32,279 nucleotides of DNA from Agrococcus sp. (GCA_031179215.1 JAPSIA010000019.1:1-32279); one strand, 5' to 3'. Counted from the first letter of the stretch, positions 14,331 to 23,292 are shown. Notes: generated by a model from the letters alone, not told the origin. Translations and numbers: made by a program.

Positions 14331-15773
14331 TCAGGCCGGCTGCAGCTGCCGTGCCTTGGCCATCTGGTCGGCCATGTGCTCGACCAGGCGGATGACCTGC
14401 GAGGAGTAGCCGTACTCGTTGTCGTACCAGACGTAGAGCACGAGGTGCCGGCCGGAGGCGATCGTCGCGAGCCCGTCGACGATGCCCGCGCGGTTGTTGC
14501 CGACGAAGTCGGTCGAGACGACCTCGGCAGAGTCGGTGAAGTCGATCTGCGCGCGCAGCGCGCCGGTGAGCGAGGTCTGGCGCAGCAGCTCGTTGACCTC
14601 GTCGCGCTCGACGGGCTGCTCGAGCGTGAGGTTGAGGATCGCCATGGACACGTCGGGCGTGGGCACCCGGATCGCGTTGCCCGTGAGCTTGCCCTCGAGC
14701 TCGGGGAGCGCCTTCGCGACGGCCTTGGCGGCACCCGTCTCCGTCAGCACCATGTTGAGCGCCGCGGAGCGGCCACGGCGGGCGCCCTTGTGGAAGTTGT
14801 CGATGAGGTTCTGGTCGTTCGTGTACGAGTGCACCGTCTCGACGTGCCCGTGCTCGATGCCGTAGGCGTCGTTGACGACCTGCAGCACGGGCGTGATGGC
14901 GTTCGTCGTGCACGAGGCGGCGGTGACGATCGTGTCGTCGGCGGTGACCGCATCGTGGTTGACGCCGAACACGATGTTCTTGAGCGCGCCCTTGCCGGGA
15001 GCGGTGAGCACGACCCGCTCGACGCCGGGTCGTCCGAGGTGCTGCGCGAGCCCGGCCTCGTCGCGCCAGCGGCCGGTGTTGTCGACGACGATCGCGCGCT
15101 CGATGCCGTGCTGGGCGTAGTCGACGCTCGCCGGGTCGTCGGCGTAGATGACCTGGATGAGCGTGCCGTTGGCGAGGATCGTGTTCGCCTCGCGGTCGAT
15201 GTCGATCGTGCCCTGGAAGGCGCCGTGCACCGAGTCGCGGCGCAGCAGGCTCGCGCGCTTCTCGAGGTCGTCGTCACCGCCCTTGCGCACGACGATCGCC
15301 CGGAGCCTGAGGCCAAGGCCGCTGCCGGCGTGGCCGATGAGGATGCGCGCGAGCAGCCGCCCGATTCGCCCGAAGCCGTAGAGCACGACATCCGTCGGCT
15401 CGTCCTGCGACCACGACTCGAGGGCTGCGACCTCGTCGCGCGCGTACTGCTCGAGGCCGGTCTCGGGCGCGTCGACGAGGATGCGGCCGAGGTCGAGCGA
15501 GATGCCGCGCACGCCGAGCTCGTCGGCGACGCGCAGCACCGTCATGGTGTCCTCGATGCGCAGCACGCGCTCACCGACCCGGCGGGCCCACTTGTGGGCC
15601 TTGAGGATGTCGATCGGCGACTGGTTCACGAGCTTCTTGCCGTGCACGTGCGCGACGACGTCGCGCTCGCGGTAGAGGCGGCCGATGATCGGCACGGCGA
15701 GCTCAGCGAGGGCGACGCGGTCGAGCCACGCCTGGTGGGCGCTGTCGACCGGGAGGGACGCTGCGGTGGGCAC
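14331..15773 (-). CDS. gap: Glyceraldehyde-3-phosphate dehydrogenase, long (about 480-residue) form
   Basis: A 480-residue enzyme. An N-terminal extension of about 125 residues precedes the usual GAPDH fold. The Rossmann motif YGFGRIGRLLAR begins near residue 130, the catalytic cysteine is C288 in TAASCTTNAITP, and NDQNLIDNFHKGARRGRSAA and YVWYDNEYGYSSQVIRL are GAPDH signatures. Known short GAPDHs are about 335 residues; long forms such as the 480-residue second GAPDH of Corynebacterium glutamicum are associated with gluconeogenesis, a role that is only inferred here. Start is GTG (15773) with TATCGT six bases upstream, implying a leaderless mRNA. It is a single-gene unit closed by a hairpin. 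Confidence 0.95.
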   Translation of the reverse strand: MPTAASLPVDSAHQAWLDRVALAELAVPIIGRLYRERDVVAHVHGKKLVNQSPIDILKAHKWARRVGERVLRIEDTMTVLRVADELGVRGISLDLGRILVDAPETGLEQYARDEVAALESWSQDEPTDVVLYGFGRIGRLLARILIGHAGSGLGLRLRAIVVRKGGDDDLEKRASLLRRDSVHGAFQGTIDIDREANTILANGTLIQVIYADDPASVDYAQHGIERAIVVDNTGRWRDEAGLAQHLGRPGVERVVLTAPGKGALKNIVFGVNHDAVTADDTIVTAASCTTNAITPVLQVVNDAYGIEHGHVETVHSYTNDQNLIDNFHKGARRGRSAALNMVLTETGAAKAVAKALPELEGKLTGNAIRVPTPDVSMAILNLTLEQPVERDEVNELLRQTSLTGALRAQIDFTDSAEVVSTDFVGNNRAGIVDGLATIASGRHLVLYVWYDNEYGYSSQVIRLVEHMADQMAKARQLQPA

Positions 15774-15779
15774 GTCTTC

Positions 15780-15785
15780 ACGATA
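15780..15785 (-). promoter_or_regulatory. -10 box TATCGT of gap (leaderless)
   Basis: On the minus strand TATCGT, GAAGAC, GTG. The spacing places the transcription start at the start codon. No Shine-Dalgarno of the usual spacing is present. Confidence 0.5.
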
Positions 15786-15848
15786 GGCAAGCCGAGACGC
15801 CGCCGAGGCGCGGGCCGGGCGTCAGGTTGCGTGCAACGTGACAGGGAT

Positions 15849-15868
15849 GAAAGTTCCGTAGAACTTTC
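15849..15868. terminator. Perfect 8-bp hairpin downstream of the siderophore-interacting protein gene
   Basis: GAAAGTTC-CGTA-GAACTTTC, 13 bases after the stop of the minus-strand gene and about 64 bases upstream of the gap promoter. It is unusually AT-rich for this window. Most simply a terminator; its symmetry also permits a protein-binding site. Confidence 0.55.
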
Positions 15869-15880
15869 CGGCTGGCGGCG

Positions 15881-16678
15881 TCAGGAGACGTACGACTTGC
15901 CGAGCTTCCAGTAGCCCGTGAAGGTAATGCGGCGCTTGTCGATGCCCCGGTCGCGCACGAGGTGCCGGCGCGTGCCGGTCGCGAGCGCCTGCTCCCCCGC
16001 CGAGTAGGCGTAGCCGAGGTCGTCGGCGAGGCGCAGCCCTCGCAGCTCCTCGAGCGCCGCGTCGCCCGCGCGGGCGCTGCCGCGCTCGATCCAGCGCACA
16101 TCGACCCCGCTCGGTGAGGCGATCGGCTGGATGTCGTCGCGGTGCCCGACCTCGATCACCGCGACGCCGCTCGAGTGCTCGTCGAGCGAGCCGCAGATGC
16201 CGGCGATCGCGGGCAGCGCCGACTCGTCGCCGACCATGAGCACGTCGCCCTCGAGTCCGTCGTCGTTGTACAGCAGGCCCTCGTCGAGCAGCACGGCGCG
16301 CTCGCCGCGCTCGGCGCGCATCGCCCACGCCGCGCCGGGGCCCGGGTCCTCGTGGCACACGAAGTCGATGTCGAGCTCGCCCGCCTCGAGGCGGAAGTCG
16401 CGCACGGTGTAGTTGCGGATCCACGGTCGCTCCGACGAGCGCATCGCGAGGTACTGGGGGAACCACGTCGAGGGGCTCTCGGGCACGTGCAGGGCGTCCT
16501 GCCCCTCGCGGCGCATGAAGAAGCGGAACCACTGGTCGTAGCCCTGCGGCGTCATCGCCGAGACCTCGTCGCCGCCGAGCGTCACGCGCCGGATGTGCGG
16601 CGAGACCTGCTGGTTCGCGAGCACCTCGAGCTCGATGAATCGCGGTGCGACCGCCGCGACGCGCTCGGGTCCCGCCAT
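15881..16678 (-). CDS. Siderophore-interacting protein (FAD-dependent ferric reductase family)
   Basis: A 265-residue SIP/ViuB-family flavoprotein. The FAD-binding motif RNYTVRDFR lies in the N-terminal barrel; the NAD(P)H-binding half has VLMVGDESALPAIAG and ends GYWKLGKSYVS, the usual SIP C-terminus. Family members reduce ferric siderophores in the cytoplasm to release iron. ATG 16678 is chosen because GGAGG lies five bases upstream; an in-frame ATG at 16714 falls within the iron box and would precede any ribosome site. An IdeR/DtxR-like box covers the predicted transcription start, so iron repression is likely. It is divergent from an MFS transporter. Confidence 0.94.
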   Translation of the reverse strand: MAGPERVAAVAPRFIELEVLANQQVSPHIRRVTLGGDEVSAMTPQGYDQWFRFFMRREGQDALHVPESPSTWFPQYLAMRSSERPWIRNYTVRDFRLEAGELDIDFVCHEDPGPGAAWAMRAERGERAVLLDEGLLYNDDGLEGDVLMVGDESALPAIAGICGSLDEHSSGVAVIEVGHRDDIQPIASPSGVDVRWIERGSARAGDAALEELRGLRLADDLGYAYSAGEQALATGTRRHLVRDRGIDKRRITFTGYWKLGKSYVS

Positions 16679-16706
16679 GCCAGCCTCCGGTTGCTCGTGC
16701 CTCGAG

Positions 16707-16725
16707 TGAGGCAAGCCTTACCTCC
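16707..16725. promoter_or_regulatory. IdeR/DtxR-type iron box
   Basis: On the minus strand the site reads GGAGGTAAGGCTTGCCTCA, matching the 19-base consensus TTAGGTTAGGCTAACCTAA at 13 positions. It sits just downstream of TACATT (16733-16728), a likely -10 box for the siderophore-interacting protein gene, so a bound regulator would block transcription. Confidence 0.65.
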
Positions 16726-16727
16726 CC

Positions 16728-16733
16728 AATGTA
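16728..16733 (-). promoter_or_regulatory. -10 box TACATT of the siderophore-interacting protein gene
   Basis: TACATT on the minus strand would start transcription near 16721, inside the iron box, leaving a 40-base leader with the GGAGG ribosome site. No clear -35. Confidence 0.4.
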
Positions 16734-16777
16734 GCAATCCTCGCCGCCCCGCGCACGCGCGCGCCACCGCACGCGCG

Positions 16778-16783
16778 TACGAT
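16778..16783 (+). promoter_or_regulatory. -10 box TACGAT of the MFS transporter gene (leaderless)
   Basis: TACGAT, eight bases (CGCAAGCG), then ATG at 16792. No Shine-Dalgarno, so a leaderless or nearly leaderless mRNA is likely. Confidence 0.45.
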
Positions 16784-16791
16784 CGCAAGCG

Positions 16792-18054
16792 ATGCAGCTC
16801 TCCCCCGCGCGACGGTTCCTCGCGCTCTTCACGCTCGCGCTCGGCGGCTTCGGGATCGGCACGACCGAGTTCGCCACCATGGGCATCCTGCCGCTCGCCG
16901 CGACCGAGCTCGTGCCCTCGTTCGAGGCGGACCCCGCCGGCGGCATCGCCCACGCGGGCTGGCTCATCACCGCCTACGCGCTCGGCGTCGTCGTGGGCGC
17001 GCCGCTCGTGTCGATCTGGGCCGCGCGGATGTCGCAGCGCACGCTCGTGCTGCTGCTGACGGCCGCGTTCACGCTCGCGAACCTCGCGAGCGGCCTCATG
17101 CCGACCTTCGAGCTCACGATCGCCGCGCGCTTCGCGGCGGCGATCCCGCACGGCGCGTACTTCGGCGTCGCCTCGCTGCTCGCCGCGCGCATCATGGGAC
17201 CGGGCAGGCAGGGGGCGGGCGTGGCGCTCGCGCTCTCCGGCCTCACGATCGCCAACATCATCGGCGTGCCGCTCGGCACGTGGCTCGGTCAGGCCGCCGG
17301 CTGGCGCTGGACGTACGTCGCGGTCGCGGTGATCTTCTGCGCGACGCTCGTGCTCTCGTGGATCGCGCTGCCGAAGCTGCCGGGCGATCCCACGCGCTCG
17401 GCGCGGCGCGAGCTCGCCGCCTTCCGCAACCCCAGGCTGTGGCTCATGGTCGCCGTCGGCTGCATCGGCTTCGGCGGGTTCTTCGCCGTCTACTCGTATG
17501 CGGCCGAGACCGTCACTCGCGTGGCAGGGCTGCCCGAGTCGGCCATCGCGTGGCTCCTCGCCACCATCGGCGTCGGCATGACGATCGGCAACATCATCGG
17601 CGGCTGGTCGAGCGACCGCAGCATGCGCCGCACGATCGTGATCGCCTTCCCCGTGCTCATCGGCTCGCTCGCGCTGTTCGCGCTGCTCGGCTGGCAGCCG
17701 ATCGCGCTGTTCGCGCTCGCGTTCCTCGTCGGCGGCGCGGGCAGCGTGCTCACCCCGACCATCCAGGCCCGCATCATGGGCATCGCGGGCGACGCCGAGC
17801 TGCTCGGCGCTGCCACGAACCACGCCGCGTTCAACGTCGGCAACGCGCTCGGCGCCGCGCTCGGCGGTGCCGTCATCGCCGCGGGGCTCGGCTACCTCGC
17901 ACCCGCCTGGATCGGCGTCGCCCTCGCGACCGCCGGGTTCCTGCTGGCGCTCTGGAGCCTCGCGATCGAGCGCGGGCCCGACACGGCGGCGCACCACGTG
18001 GTGGCGACGGTGCTCGGGCCGACGACCGCCGGCATCGAGGTCGTCGACCGATGA
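16792..18054 (+). CDS. MFS transporter, DHA1/AraJ-type exporter
   Basis: A 420-residue transporter with 12 predicted membrane helices. The opening FTLALGGFGIGTTEFATMGILP is typical of AraJ/YdhP-like drug:H+ antiporter-1 proteins; RFAAAIPHGAYFGVASLLAA and GATNHAAFNVGNALGAALGG fit the same group. A substrate cannot be inferred from sequence. It is divergent from the iron-regulated siderophore-interacting protein gene, but the iron box is placed for that gene. The stop codon overlaps the ATG of clpS (ATGA), so clpS is translated from the same mRNA. Confidence 0.92.
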   Translation: MQLSPARRFLALFTLALGGFGIGTTEFATMGILPLAATELVPSFEADPAGGIAHAGWLITAYALGVVVGAPLVSIWAARMSQRTLVLLLTAAFTLANLASGLMPTFELTIAARFAAAIPHGAYFGVASLLAARIMGPGRQGAGVALALSGLTIANIIGVPLGTWLGQAAGWRWTYVAVAVIFCATLVLSWIALPKLPGDPTRSARRELAAFRNPRLWLMVAVGCIGFGGFFAVYSYAAETVTRVAGLPESAIAWLLATIGVGMTIGNIIGGWSSDRSMRRTIVIAFPVLIGSLALFALLGWQPIALFALAFLVGGAGSVLTPTIQARIMGIAGDAELLGAATNHAAFNVGNALGAALGGAVIAAGLGYLAPAWIGVALATAGFLLALWSLAIERGPDTAAHHVVATVLGPTTAGIEVVDR

Positions 18055-18362
18055 GCGCGAACGAGCAGCAGCCGCTCGAGCAGTCGCTCGCGACCTCGCT
18101 CGGCACGCTCGAGGCGACCGACACCGGCGGCGAGTGGGCCACCGTCCTCTGGGACGATCCGGTCACGCTGCGCCCCTACGTCGTGCGCGTGCTCATGCGG
18201 CGCTTCCGCTACAGCGCAGCGCGCGCCGAGGAGCTCACGGCGATCGCGGAGCGCGAAGGCCGCGCCGCCGTCGCTCGCGGCGGGCGCGAGGAGCAGGAGA
18301 TGCACGTCGCGGGGCTGCACGCCGACGGGCTCGTCGCGACCCTCGAGCGGCTCGACCCGTGA
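18051..18362 (+). CDS. clpS: ATP-dependent Clp protease adaptor ClpS
   Basis: A 103-residue protein with the ClpS core at about 28-100: WATVLWDDPVTLRPYVV, the variable middle helix, and EEQEMHVAGLHADGL replacing the usual HxxGxA segment region. ClpS binds the N-terminal domain of ClpA/ClpC-type unfoldases and delivers N-end-rule substrates; the DD of WDDPVT corresponds to the N-degron-binding pocket edge. The N-terminal 25 residues are a flexible linker. ATG 18051 overlaps the MFS stop codon, and a DUF2017 gene follows after 13 bases, the usual actinobacterial partner. Confidence 0.93.
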   Translation: MSANEQQPLEQSLATSLGTLEATDTGGEWATVLWDDPVTLRPYVVRVLMRRFRYSAARAEELTAIAEREGRAAVARGGREEQEMHVAGLHADGLVATLERLDP

Positions 18363-18375
18363 CGCGGAGCCCGCG

Positions 18376-18888
18376 GTGAAGGCCTGGCGGCGCGACGGCG
18401 ACGGCGCGGCGTGCGCGATGCTCGCCGAGGAGGCCGACATGCTCGCGACCCTCGGGCGGCAGGTGCTCGCGCTGCACCGGGCGGTCATCGACCGGCGCGC
18501 GGCGCTCGACGACCCGGTGCTCGCGAGGCTCTACCCGACCGCGTACGCGAGCGAGGAGGACGCCGCCGAGTTCCGCCGGCTCGCCTCCTCCGACATCGCC
18601 GCCGACCGCATCCGCACCATGACCCGCATGGTGGTCGACCTCGAGACGGCGCTGCCCGCCGAGGGCGACGAGCGCGACGACGCCGAGCTGCAGATCGCGG
18701 TCGACGCCGAGGGCGCGGAGGCGTGGCTGCGCGCGCTCGGCGAGGTGCGGCTCGTGCTGCACGTGCGCACCGGGCAGGACAAGGCGACGCTCACACCCGG
18801 TGTCACCGACGACGACCTCGACCAGCTGCGCGACGTCGTCGACTGGCTCGGCTTCGCCCAGGGCACGCTGCTCGAGGCGCTCGGCTGA
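18376..18888 (+). CDS. DUF2017 family protein
   Basis: A 170-residue soluble, mostly helical protein starting MKAWRRDGDGAACAMLAEEADML. Motifs ARLYPTAYASEEDAAEFRRL and the C-terminal LRDVVDWLGFAQGTLLEAL identify DUF2017, an actinobacterial family almost always next to clpS and of unknown function. Start is GTG (18376) with GGAG eight bases upstream. The 13-base gap to clpS implies cotranscription; a role linked to Clp proteolysis is inferred only from neighbourhood. Confidence 0.9.
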   Translation: MKAWRRDGDGAACAMLAEEADMLATLGRQVLALHRAVIDRRAALDDPVLARLYPTAYASEEDAAEFRRLASSDIAADRIRTMTRMVVDLETALPAEGDERDDAELQIAVDAEGAEAWLRALGEVRLVLHVRTGQDKATLTPGVTDDDLDQLRDVVDWLGFAQGTLLEALG

Positions 18889-18921
18889 GCGCAGGCACGC
18901 CGCAAGTGGGATGATCGAAGG

Positions 18922-19773
18922 ATGAGGTTCCTGTCGATCCAGTCGCACGTCGCCTACGGGCACGTCGGCAACTCCGCCGCCGTCTTCCCGCTGCAGCGCA
19001 TCGGGCACGAGGTGTGGCCCGTGCTGACCGTCAACTTCTCGAACCACACGGGCTACGGCGCGTGGGGCGGGATGGCGATCCCCGCCGAGCAGGTGCAGGG
19101 GGTCGTGCAGGGCATCGAGGATCGCGGCGTGCTCGGCACCGTCGACGGCGTGCTCTCCGGCTACCTGGGCGGCGAGGAGATCGTCGACGTCGTCGTCGAC
19201 GCCGTCGCGCGCGTCAAGGCCGCCAACCCTGCGGCGACCTTCACGTGCGACCCCGTCATGGGCAACGCGAAGTCGGGGTGCTTCGTCGCGCCGACGATCC
19301 CGCCGCTCATCCGCGAGCGCGTCGTGCCGCACGCCGACATCATCGCGCCGAACCAGTTCGAGCTCGGCTTCATGACGCACACCGACCCCGACTCGCTCGA
19401 GTCGACGCTCGAGTCGGTCGACCGCGCGCGCGACCTCGGCCCGCGCACCGTGCTCGTGACGAGCGTGCTGCGGCCCGATCGCGAGCCCGACACGATCGAG
19501 ATGCTCGCCGCCGACGACGAGGGCGCGTGGATCGTGCAGACGCCGCACCTGCCGATCAAGGCGAACGGCTCCGGCGACGTGACGAGCGCGCTGTTCACGG
19601 CGCACTACCGCGAGACGGGATCGGCGGCGACCGCGCTCGAGCGCACCGCGTCGAGCGTGTTCGACCTGCTGCAGGTCACGATCGACTCGGGCGAGCGCGA
19701 GCTGCGCGTCGTGCAGGCGCAGGACGCCTTCGCGAACCCGCGGATGCAGTTCGCCGCGCGCCAGGTGCGCTGA
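18922..19773 (+). CDS. pdxY: Pyridoxal kinase PdxY
   Basis: A 283-residue ribokinase-fold kinase. It starts MRFLSIQSHVAYGHVGNSAA, the PdxY/PdxK N-terminus with the substrate-binding SHVAYGHVGN. TCDPVMGNAKSG and APNQFELGF are conserved, and the catalytic aspartate is D219 in KANGSGDVTSALF. It phosphorylates pyridoxal to pyridoxal 5'-phosphate in vitamin B6 salvage in the cytoplasm. Directly before the ATG only a weak GATGAT box at a six-base spacing is seen and no proper Shine-Dalgarno. An array of GC-rich repeats follows the stop. Confidence 0.96.
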   Translation: MRFLSIQSHVAYGHVGNSAAVFPLQRIGHEVWPVLTVNFSNHTGYGAWGGMAIPAEQVQGVVQGIEDRGVLGTVDGVLSGYLGGEEIVDVVVDAVARVKAANPAATFTCDPVMGNAKSGCFVAPTIPPLIRERVVPHADIIAPNQFELGFMTHTDPDSLESTLESVDRARDLGPRTVLVTSVLRPDREPDTIEMLAADDEGAWIVQTPHLPIKANGSGDVTSALFTAHYRETGSAATALERTASSVFDLLQVTIDSGERELRVVQAQDAFANPRMQFAARQVR

Positions 19774-19811
19774 GCACCCCGCTCGTCCCGCTCCCTGAGC
19801 CGAAGGGCGCG

Positions 19812-19955
19812 CCCTGAGCCGCTCCGCGGCCGCAGGCCGCCGAGCGCCTCGAAGGGCGCTCCCCGAGCCGCTCCGCGGCCGCAGGCCGCCGAGCGCGTCG
19901 AAGGGTCGCTCCCCGAGCCGCTCCGCGGCCGCAGGCCGCCGAGCGCGTCGAAGGG
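19812..19955. repeat. Three tandem copies of the GC-rich hairpin repeat
   Basis: Units begin CCCTGAGCCGCTCC (19812) and CCCCGAGCCGCTCC (19861, 19911), contain GCGGCC-GCA-GGCCGC, and end GAGCGCCTCGAAGGG or GAGCGCGTCGAAGGG. The period is 49-50 bases. Orientation is opposite to the copies around the S10 peptidase gene. A degraded copy continues to about 20005. They fill the 248-base region between the convergent pdxY and der genes and may serve as bidirectional terminators; no other feature is seen there. Confidence 0.85.
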
Positions 19956-20021
19956 CCCACGCCTCGACACGGCGAGCGCCCTGCGGGCGCGCACCAGCTC
20001 AGCGAGCAGCGCGATGCGCGC

Positions 20022-21548
20022 CTAGCGCCGCTGCCTCTTCTCACGAACCCGCATGTTGACGACGATGGGCGAGCCCTCGAAGCCGTAGTCCTCGCGCAGG
20101 CGCCGCGTGATGAAGCGGCGGTACTGCGGGTCGAGGAAGCCGGTCGTGAACAGCACGAAGGTCGGCGGGCGCGTCGATGCCTGCGTCGCGAAGAGGATGC
20201 GCGGCTGCTTGCCACCGCGCAGCGGGTGCGGGTGCGCCGCGACGAGATCGGCGATGAAGGCGTTGAGCTTGCCGGTCGGGATGCGCGTGTCCCACGACTC
20301 GAGGGCCGTCTCGAGCGCGGGCACGAGCTTCTCGAGGTGCCGGCCCGTGCGCGCCGAGATGTTCACGCGCGGCGCCCAGTCGACGTGCGCGAGATCCTGC
20401 TCGATCTCGCGCTCGAGGTAGCGGCGGCGCTCGTCGTCGAGCTGATCCCACTTGTTGAAGGCGAGCACGAGCGCGCGACCCGACTCGAGCACGAGGTCGA
20501 CGATGCGCACGTCCTGCTCGCTGAGCGGCTCGGTGACGTCGAGGAGCACGACCGCGACCTCGGCCTTCTCGAGCGCGGCCTGCGTGCGCAGCGTCGCGTA
20601 GAAGTCGGCGCCCTGCTGCAGGTGCACGCGGCGGCGGATGCCGGCGGTGTCGACGAAGCGCCACACGCGGCCGCCGAGCTCGATCTGCTCGTCGACGGGA
20701 TCGCGCGTCGTGCCGGCCATCTCGTTGACGACGACGCGCTCCTCCCCCGCCGCCTTGTTGAGCAGGCTCGACTTGCCCACGTTCGGCCGGCCGAGGAGCG
20801 CGACGCGGCGGGGCCCGCCGATCTCCTGCTTGGCGACCGCCGAGACGTCGGGCAGCGCCTCCATCGCGAGGTCGAGCACGTCGGCGACGCCGCGGCCGTG
20901 CAGCGCCGAGACGGGGTGCGGCTCGCCGAGCCCGAGGCTCCACAGCGACGCGGCCTCCATGTCCCGGCGCGAGTCGTCCGACTTGTTCGCGACGAGGATC
21001 ACCGGGCGCTGCGACTGCCGGAGCATCCGCACGACGTGCTCGTCGGTCGAGGTCGGGCCGACGTTGACGTCGACGACGAACAGCACAGCGTCGGCGAGCT
21101 CGACGGCGATCTCGGCCTGCTGCGCGACGGAGCGGTCGATGCCGCGCGCGTCGGGCTCCCAGCCGCCCGTGTCGACGAGCGTGAAGCGGCGCCCGTTCCA
21201 CTCCGCCTTGTAGGAGACGCGGTCGCGCGTCACGCCGGGCGTGTCCTCGACGACCGCCTCGCGGCGGCCGAGGATGCGGTTGACGAGCGCCGACTTGCCG
21301 ACGTTGGGGCGGCCGACGATCGCGAGCACGGGCAGCGCCGGCAGGATCTGGATGGCGTCCGGGCCCTCCTCGGCGAGGTCGAGGAGGGCGGCGTCCTCGT
21401 CGTCGAGCTCGTAGTCGGCGAGGCCGGCGCGCAGCGCGTGCACGCGCGCCTCGTCGGTCTCGAAGGCCTGCTCGACCTCGACGCCGTCGAGGTCGTCGTG
21501 CTCGAGCTCGCGCTCGTCGGTGGGCTCGAAGCCCTGGGTGTCGGTCAT
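20022..21548 (-). CDS. der: Ribosome biogenesis GTPase Der (EngA)
   Basis: A 508-residue protein with two tandem GTPase domains and a C-terminal KH-like domain. The two P-loops are both GRPNVGKS (about residues 76-83 and 250-257); G3 [11 protein letters not shown] and [10 protein letters not shown]4 NKSD and NKWD are visible. The first 70 residues form an acidic extension seen in many actinobacterial Der proteins. Der binds the 50S subunit late in assembly. ATG 21548 overlaps the cmk stop by four bases (ATGA), so it is translationally coupled to cmk. The stop is TAG at 20022. Confidence 0.96.
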   Translation of the reverse strand: MTDTQGFEPTDERELEHDDLDGVEVEQAFETDEARVHALRAGLADYELDDEDAALLDLAEEGPDAIQILPALPVLAIVGRPNVGKSALVNRILGRREAVVEDTPGVTRDRVSYKAEWNGRRFTLVDTGGWEPDARGIDRSVAQQAEIAVELADAVLFVVDVNVGPTSTDEHVVRMLRQSQRPVILVANKSDDSRRDMEAASLWSLGLGEPHPVSALHGRGVADVLDLAMEALPDVSAVAKQEIGGPRRVALLGRPNVGKSSLLNKAAGEERVVVNEMAGTTRDPVDEQIELGGRVWRFVDTAGIRRRVHLQQGADFYATLRTQAALEKAEVAVVLLDVTEPLSEQDVRIVDLVLESGRALVLAFNKWDQLDDERRRYLEREIEQDLAHVDWAPRVNISARTGRHLEKLVPALETALESWDTRIPTGKLNAFIADLVAAHPHPLRGGKQPRILFATQASTRPPTFVLFTTGFLDPQYRRFITRRLREDYGFEGSPIVVNMRVREKRQRR

Positions 21549-22216
21549 GCGTGCTCCTGGGTCGCGAGGCGGACGATCGCGTCGACCGTCTCGTCGAAGG
21601 TGAGATCGGTGGAGTCGACGACGGTCACGCCGTCGGCGGCGTTGAGGAAGTCGACGACGCGCGAGTCGGAGGCGTCGCGCGCGGCGAGGCGCGCGCCCAC
21701 CTGCCGCTCGTCGCCGCCGACGTCGCCGAAGCGGCGGCGGATGCGCACGGCCTCGTCGGCGGTCAGGAGCACGCGCACATCGGCGTCGGGCGCGACGACC
21801 GTCGTGATGTCGCGCCCCTCGGCGACGATGCCCGGCGTGGCCTGGGCGATGATGGCGCGGAAGCGCACGTTGACGGCCTCGCGAGCGGGGATCGTGCGGG
21901 CGACGCCCGAGACCGCCGCGGAGACGCGCTCGGAGCGGATCGCCTCGGTCACGTCGTGCCCCGCGATCGCGACGCGCTGCCCCGCGGCGTCGACGGTGAG
22001 CTCGAGCGAGTCGAGCGCGTCGAGGCTGCCGATGACGGTCGCCTCGTCGTCGGTGTCGCCGCCGCGCTCGAGGATGAGCCACGCGAGCGCGCGGTACGCG
22101 GCGCCCGTGTCGAGGAACTGGTAGCCGAGCTCGCGCGCCACGGCGCGCGCGACCGAGGACTTCCCGCTGCCCGCGGGGCCGTCGATCGCGATGACGACCC
22201 GCTGTCCGCCGCTCAT
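21545..22216 (-). CDS. cmk: Cytidylate kinase
   Basis: A 223-residue kinase with P-loop [15 protein letters not shown] at the N-terminus, [12 protein letters not shown] (CMP site), [14 protein letters not shown] and RRRFGDVG (lid region). It phosphorylates CMP and dCMP. ATG 22216 is preferred because it forms an ATGA overlap with the tyrA stop, like the other junctions of this operon; an in-frame ATG at 22231 would add five residues. Confidence 0.95.
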   Translation of the reverse strand: MSGGQRVVIAIDGPAGSGKSSVARAVARELGYQFLDTGAAYRALAWLILERGGDTDDEATVIGSLDALDSLELTVDAAGQRVAIAGHDVTEAIRSERVSAAVSGVARTIPAREAVNVRFRAIIAQATPGIVAEGRDITTVVAPDADVRVLLTADEAVRIRRRFGDVGGDERQVGARLAARDASDSRVVDFLNAADGVTVVDSTDLTFDETVDAIVRLATQEHA

Positions 22217-23292
22217 GCCACCACCTGCCATCCCCGCTGCTCGAGCGCCTCGTGCAGGTGCACGACGGCCTCGGGCAGCACGGTGATCTCGGCGACGCCG
22301 AACTGCGCGCCCTCCGCGTGCTCGAGCCGCAGGTCCTCGAGGTTGACGCCGGCGTCGCCGATGTCGGCCAGGAGCCTCGCGAGCTGGCCCGGTCGGTCGT
22401 CGATGCGCACCTGCACGAGCGTGAAGCGCGTGTGCGTGCCGTGCTTGCCTGGCAGGCGCGCGACGCCCTCGTTGCCGGCGCGCAGCGCATCCGCGACCGC
22501 CTTCCGGCTCCCGCTCGCCTCGGGCTGCTCGAGCGCGTCGACGAGCGTCGCGAGGTCGGCCTGCAGCGCGCGGAGCTGCTCGACGACCGCGGGCGCGTTG
22601 GCGCCGAGGATCTGGATCCAGAGGGCAGGGTCGCTCGCCGCGACGCGCGTGACGTCGCGGACGCCGCCGCCCGCGAGCCGCAGCGCCTCGTCAGGCGCGT
22701 CGGCGAGCCGCGCGGCCATGAGCGAGGAGACGAGCTGCGGCACGTGGCTCACGATCGCGACCGCGCGGTCGTGCTCCTCGGGCGTCGACTCGATCGGCAC
22801 CGCCCCGAGGTCGAGGATGAGGTCGTCGATGAGGCTGCCGCGCCGGTACGAGATCGCGTCGTGGCCAGCGATCACCCACGGCCGGCCGACGAAGAGGTCG
22901 CCGGATCCGGCGAGCGCGCCGCTCTTCTCGCGCCCCGCCATGGGGTGCGAGCCGAGGTAGCGGCTGACGTCCGCCCCGAGCTCGCGCAGCTGCGCGAGCG
23001 GCACGGCCTTGACCGACGCGACGTCGGTGACGACCGCATCCGGGAACGCCTCGAGCTCGGCAGCGACGACGTGCGCCGTGACGTCCGGCGGCACGGCGAC
23101 GACGATGAGCTCCGGCGCGTCGCCGGGCTCGGCAGGGCGGCCCGCGCCGTAGTCGGCGGCGAGCCGCATCGCGGTCGGCGACGCGTCGCTCAGCTGCACC
23201 TCGACGCCCCGCGCCGCCAGTCCCAGGCCGATCGAGGTGCCGAGCAGGCCCGTGCCGACGATGCGCACGGGTCCGCGCAGTCGGTGGGTCAC
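22213..23292 (-). CDS. tyrA: Prephenate dehydrogenase
   Basis: A 359-residue enzyme of tyrosine synthesis. The NAD-binding motif [19 protein letters not shown] is at residues 9-27; [12 protein letters not shown] and [13 protein letters not shown] are the prephenate-binding signatures, with the catalytic histidine in SHPMAG. A C-terminal ACT domain (about 285-355: [20 protein letters not shown]) probably gives tyrosine feedback control. Start is GTG (23292) with AAGGAG five bases upstream. It is coupled to cmk by an ATGA overlap. Placement between rluB and cmk is common in related actinobacteria. Confidence 0.94.
   Translation of the reverse strand: MTHRLRGPVRIVGTGLLGTSIGLGLAARGVEVQLSDASPTAMRLAADYGAGRPAEPGDAPELIVVAVPPDVTAHVVAAELEAFPDAVVTDVASVKAVPLAQLRELGADVSRYLGSHPMAGREKSGALAGSGDLFVGRPWVIAGHDAISYRRGSLIDDLILDLGAVPIESTPEEHDRAVAIVSHVPQLVSSLMAARLADAPDEALRLAGGGVRDVTRVAASDPALWIQILGANAPAVVEQLRALQADLATLVDALEQPEASGSRKAVADALRAGNEGVARLPGKHGTHTRFTLVQVRIDDRPGQLARLLADIGDAGVNLEDLRLEHAEGAQFGVAEITVLPEAVVHLHEALEQRGWQVVA

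Noticed and set aside
19774-20021. CRISPR array or small RNA gene
   Set aside because: Tandem 49-50 base units are nearly identical throughout, so there are no spacers, and they match the intergenic repeat family seen elsewhere in the window.
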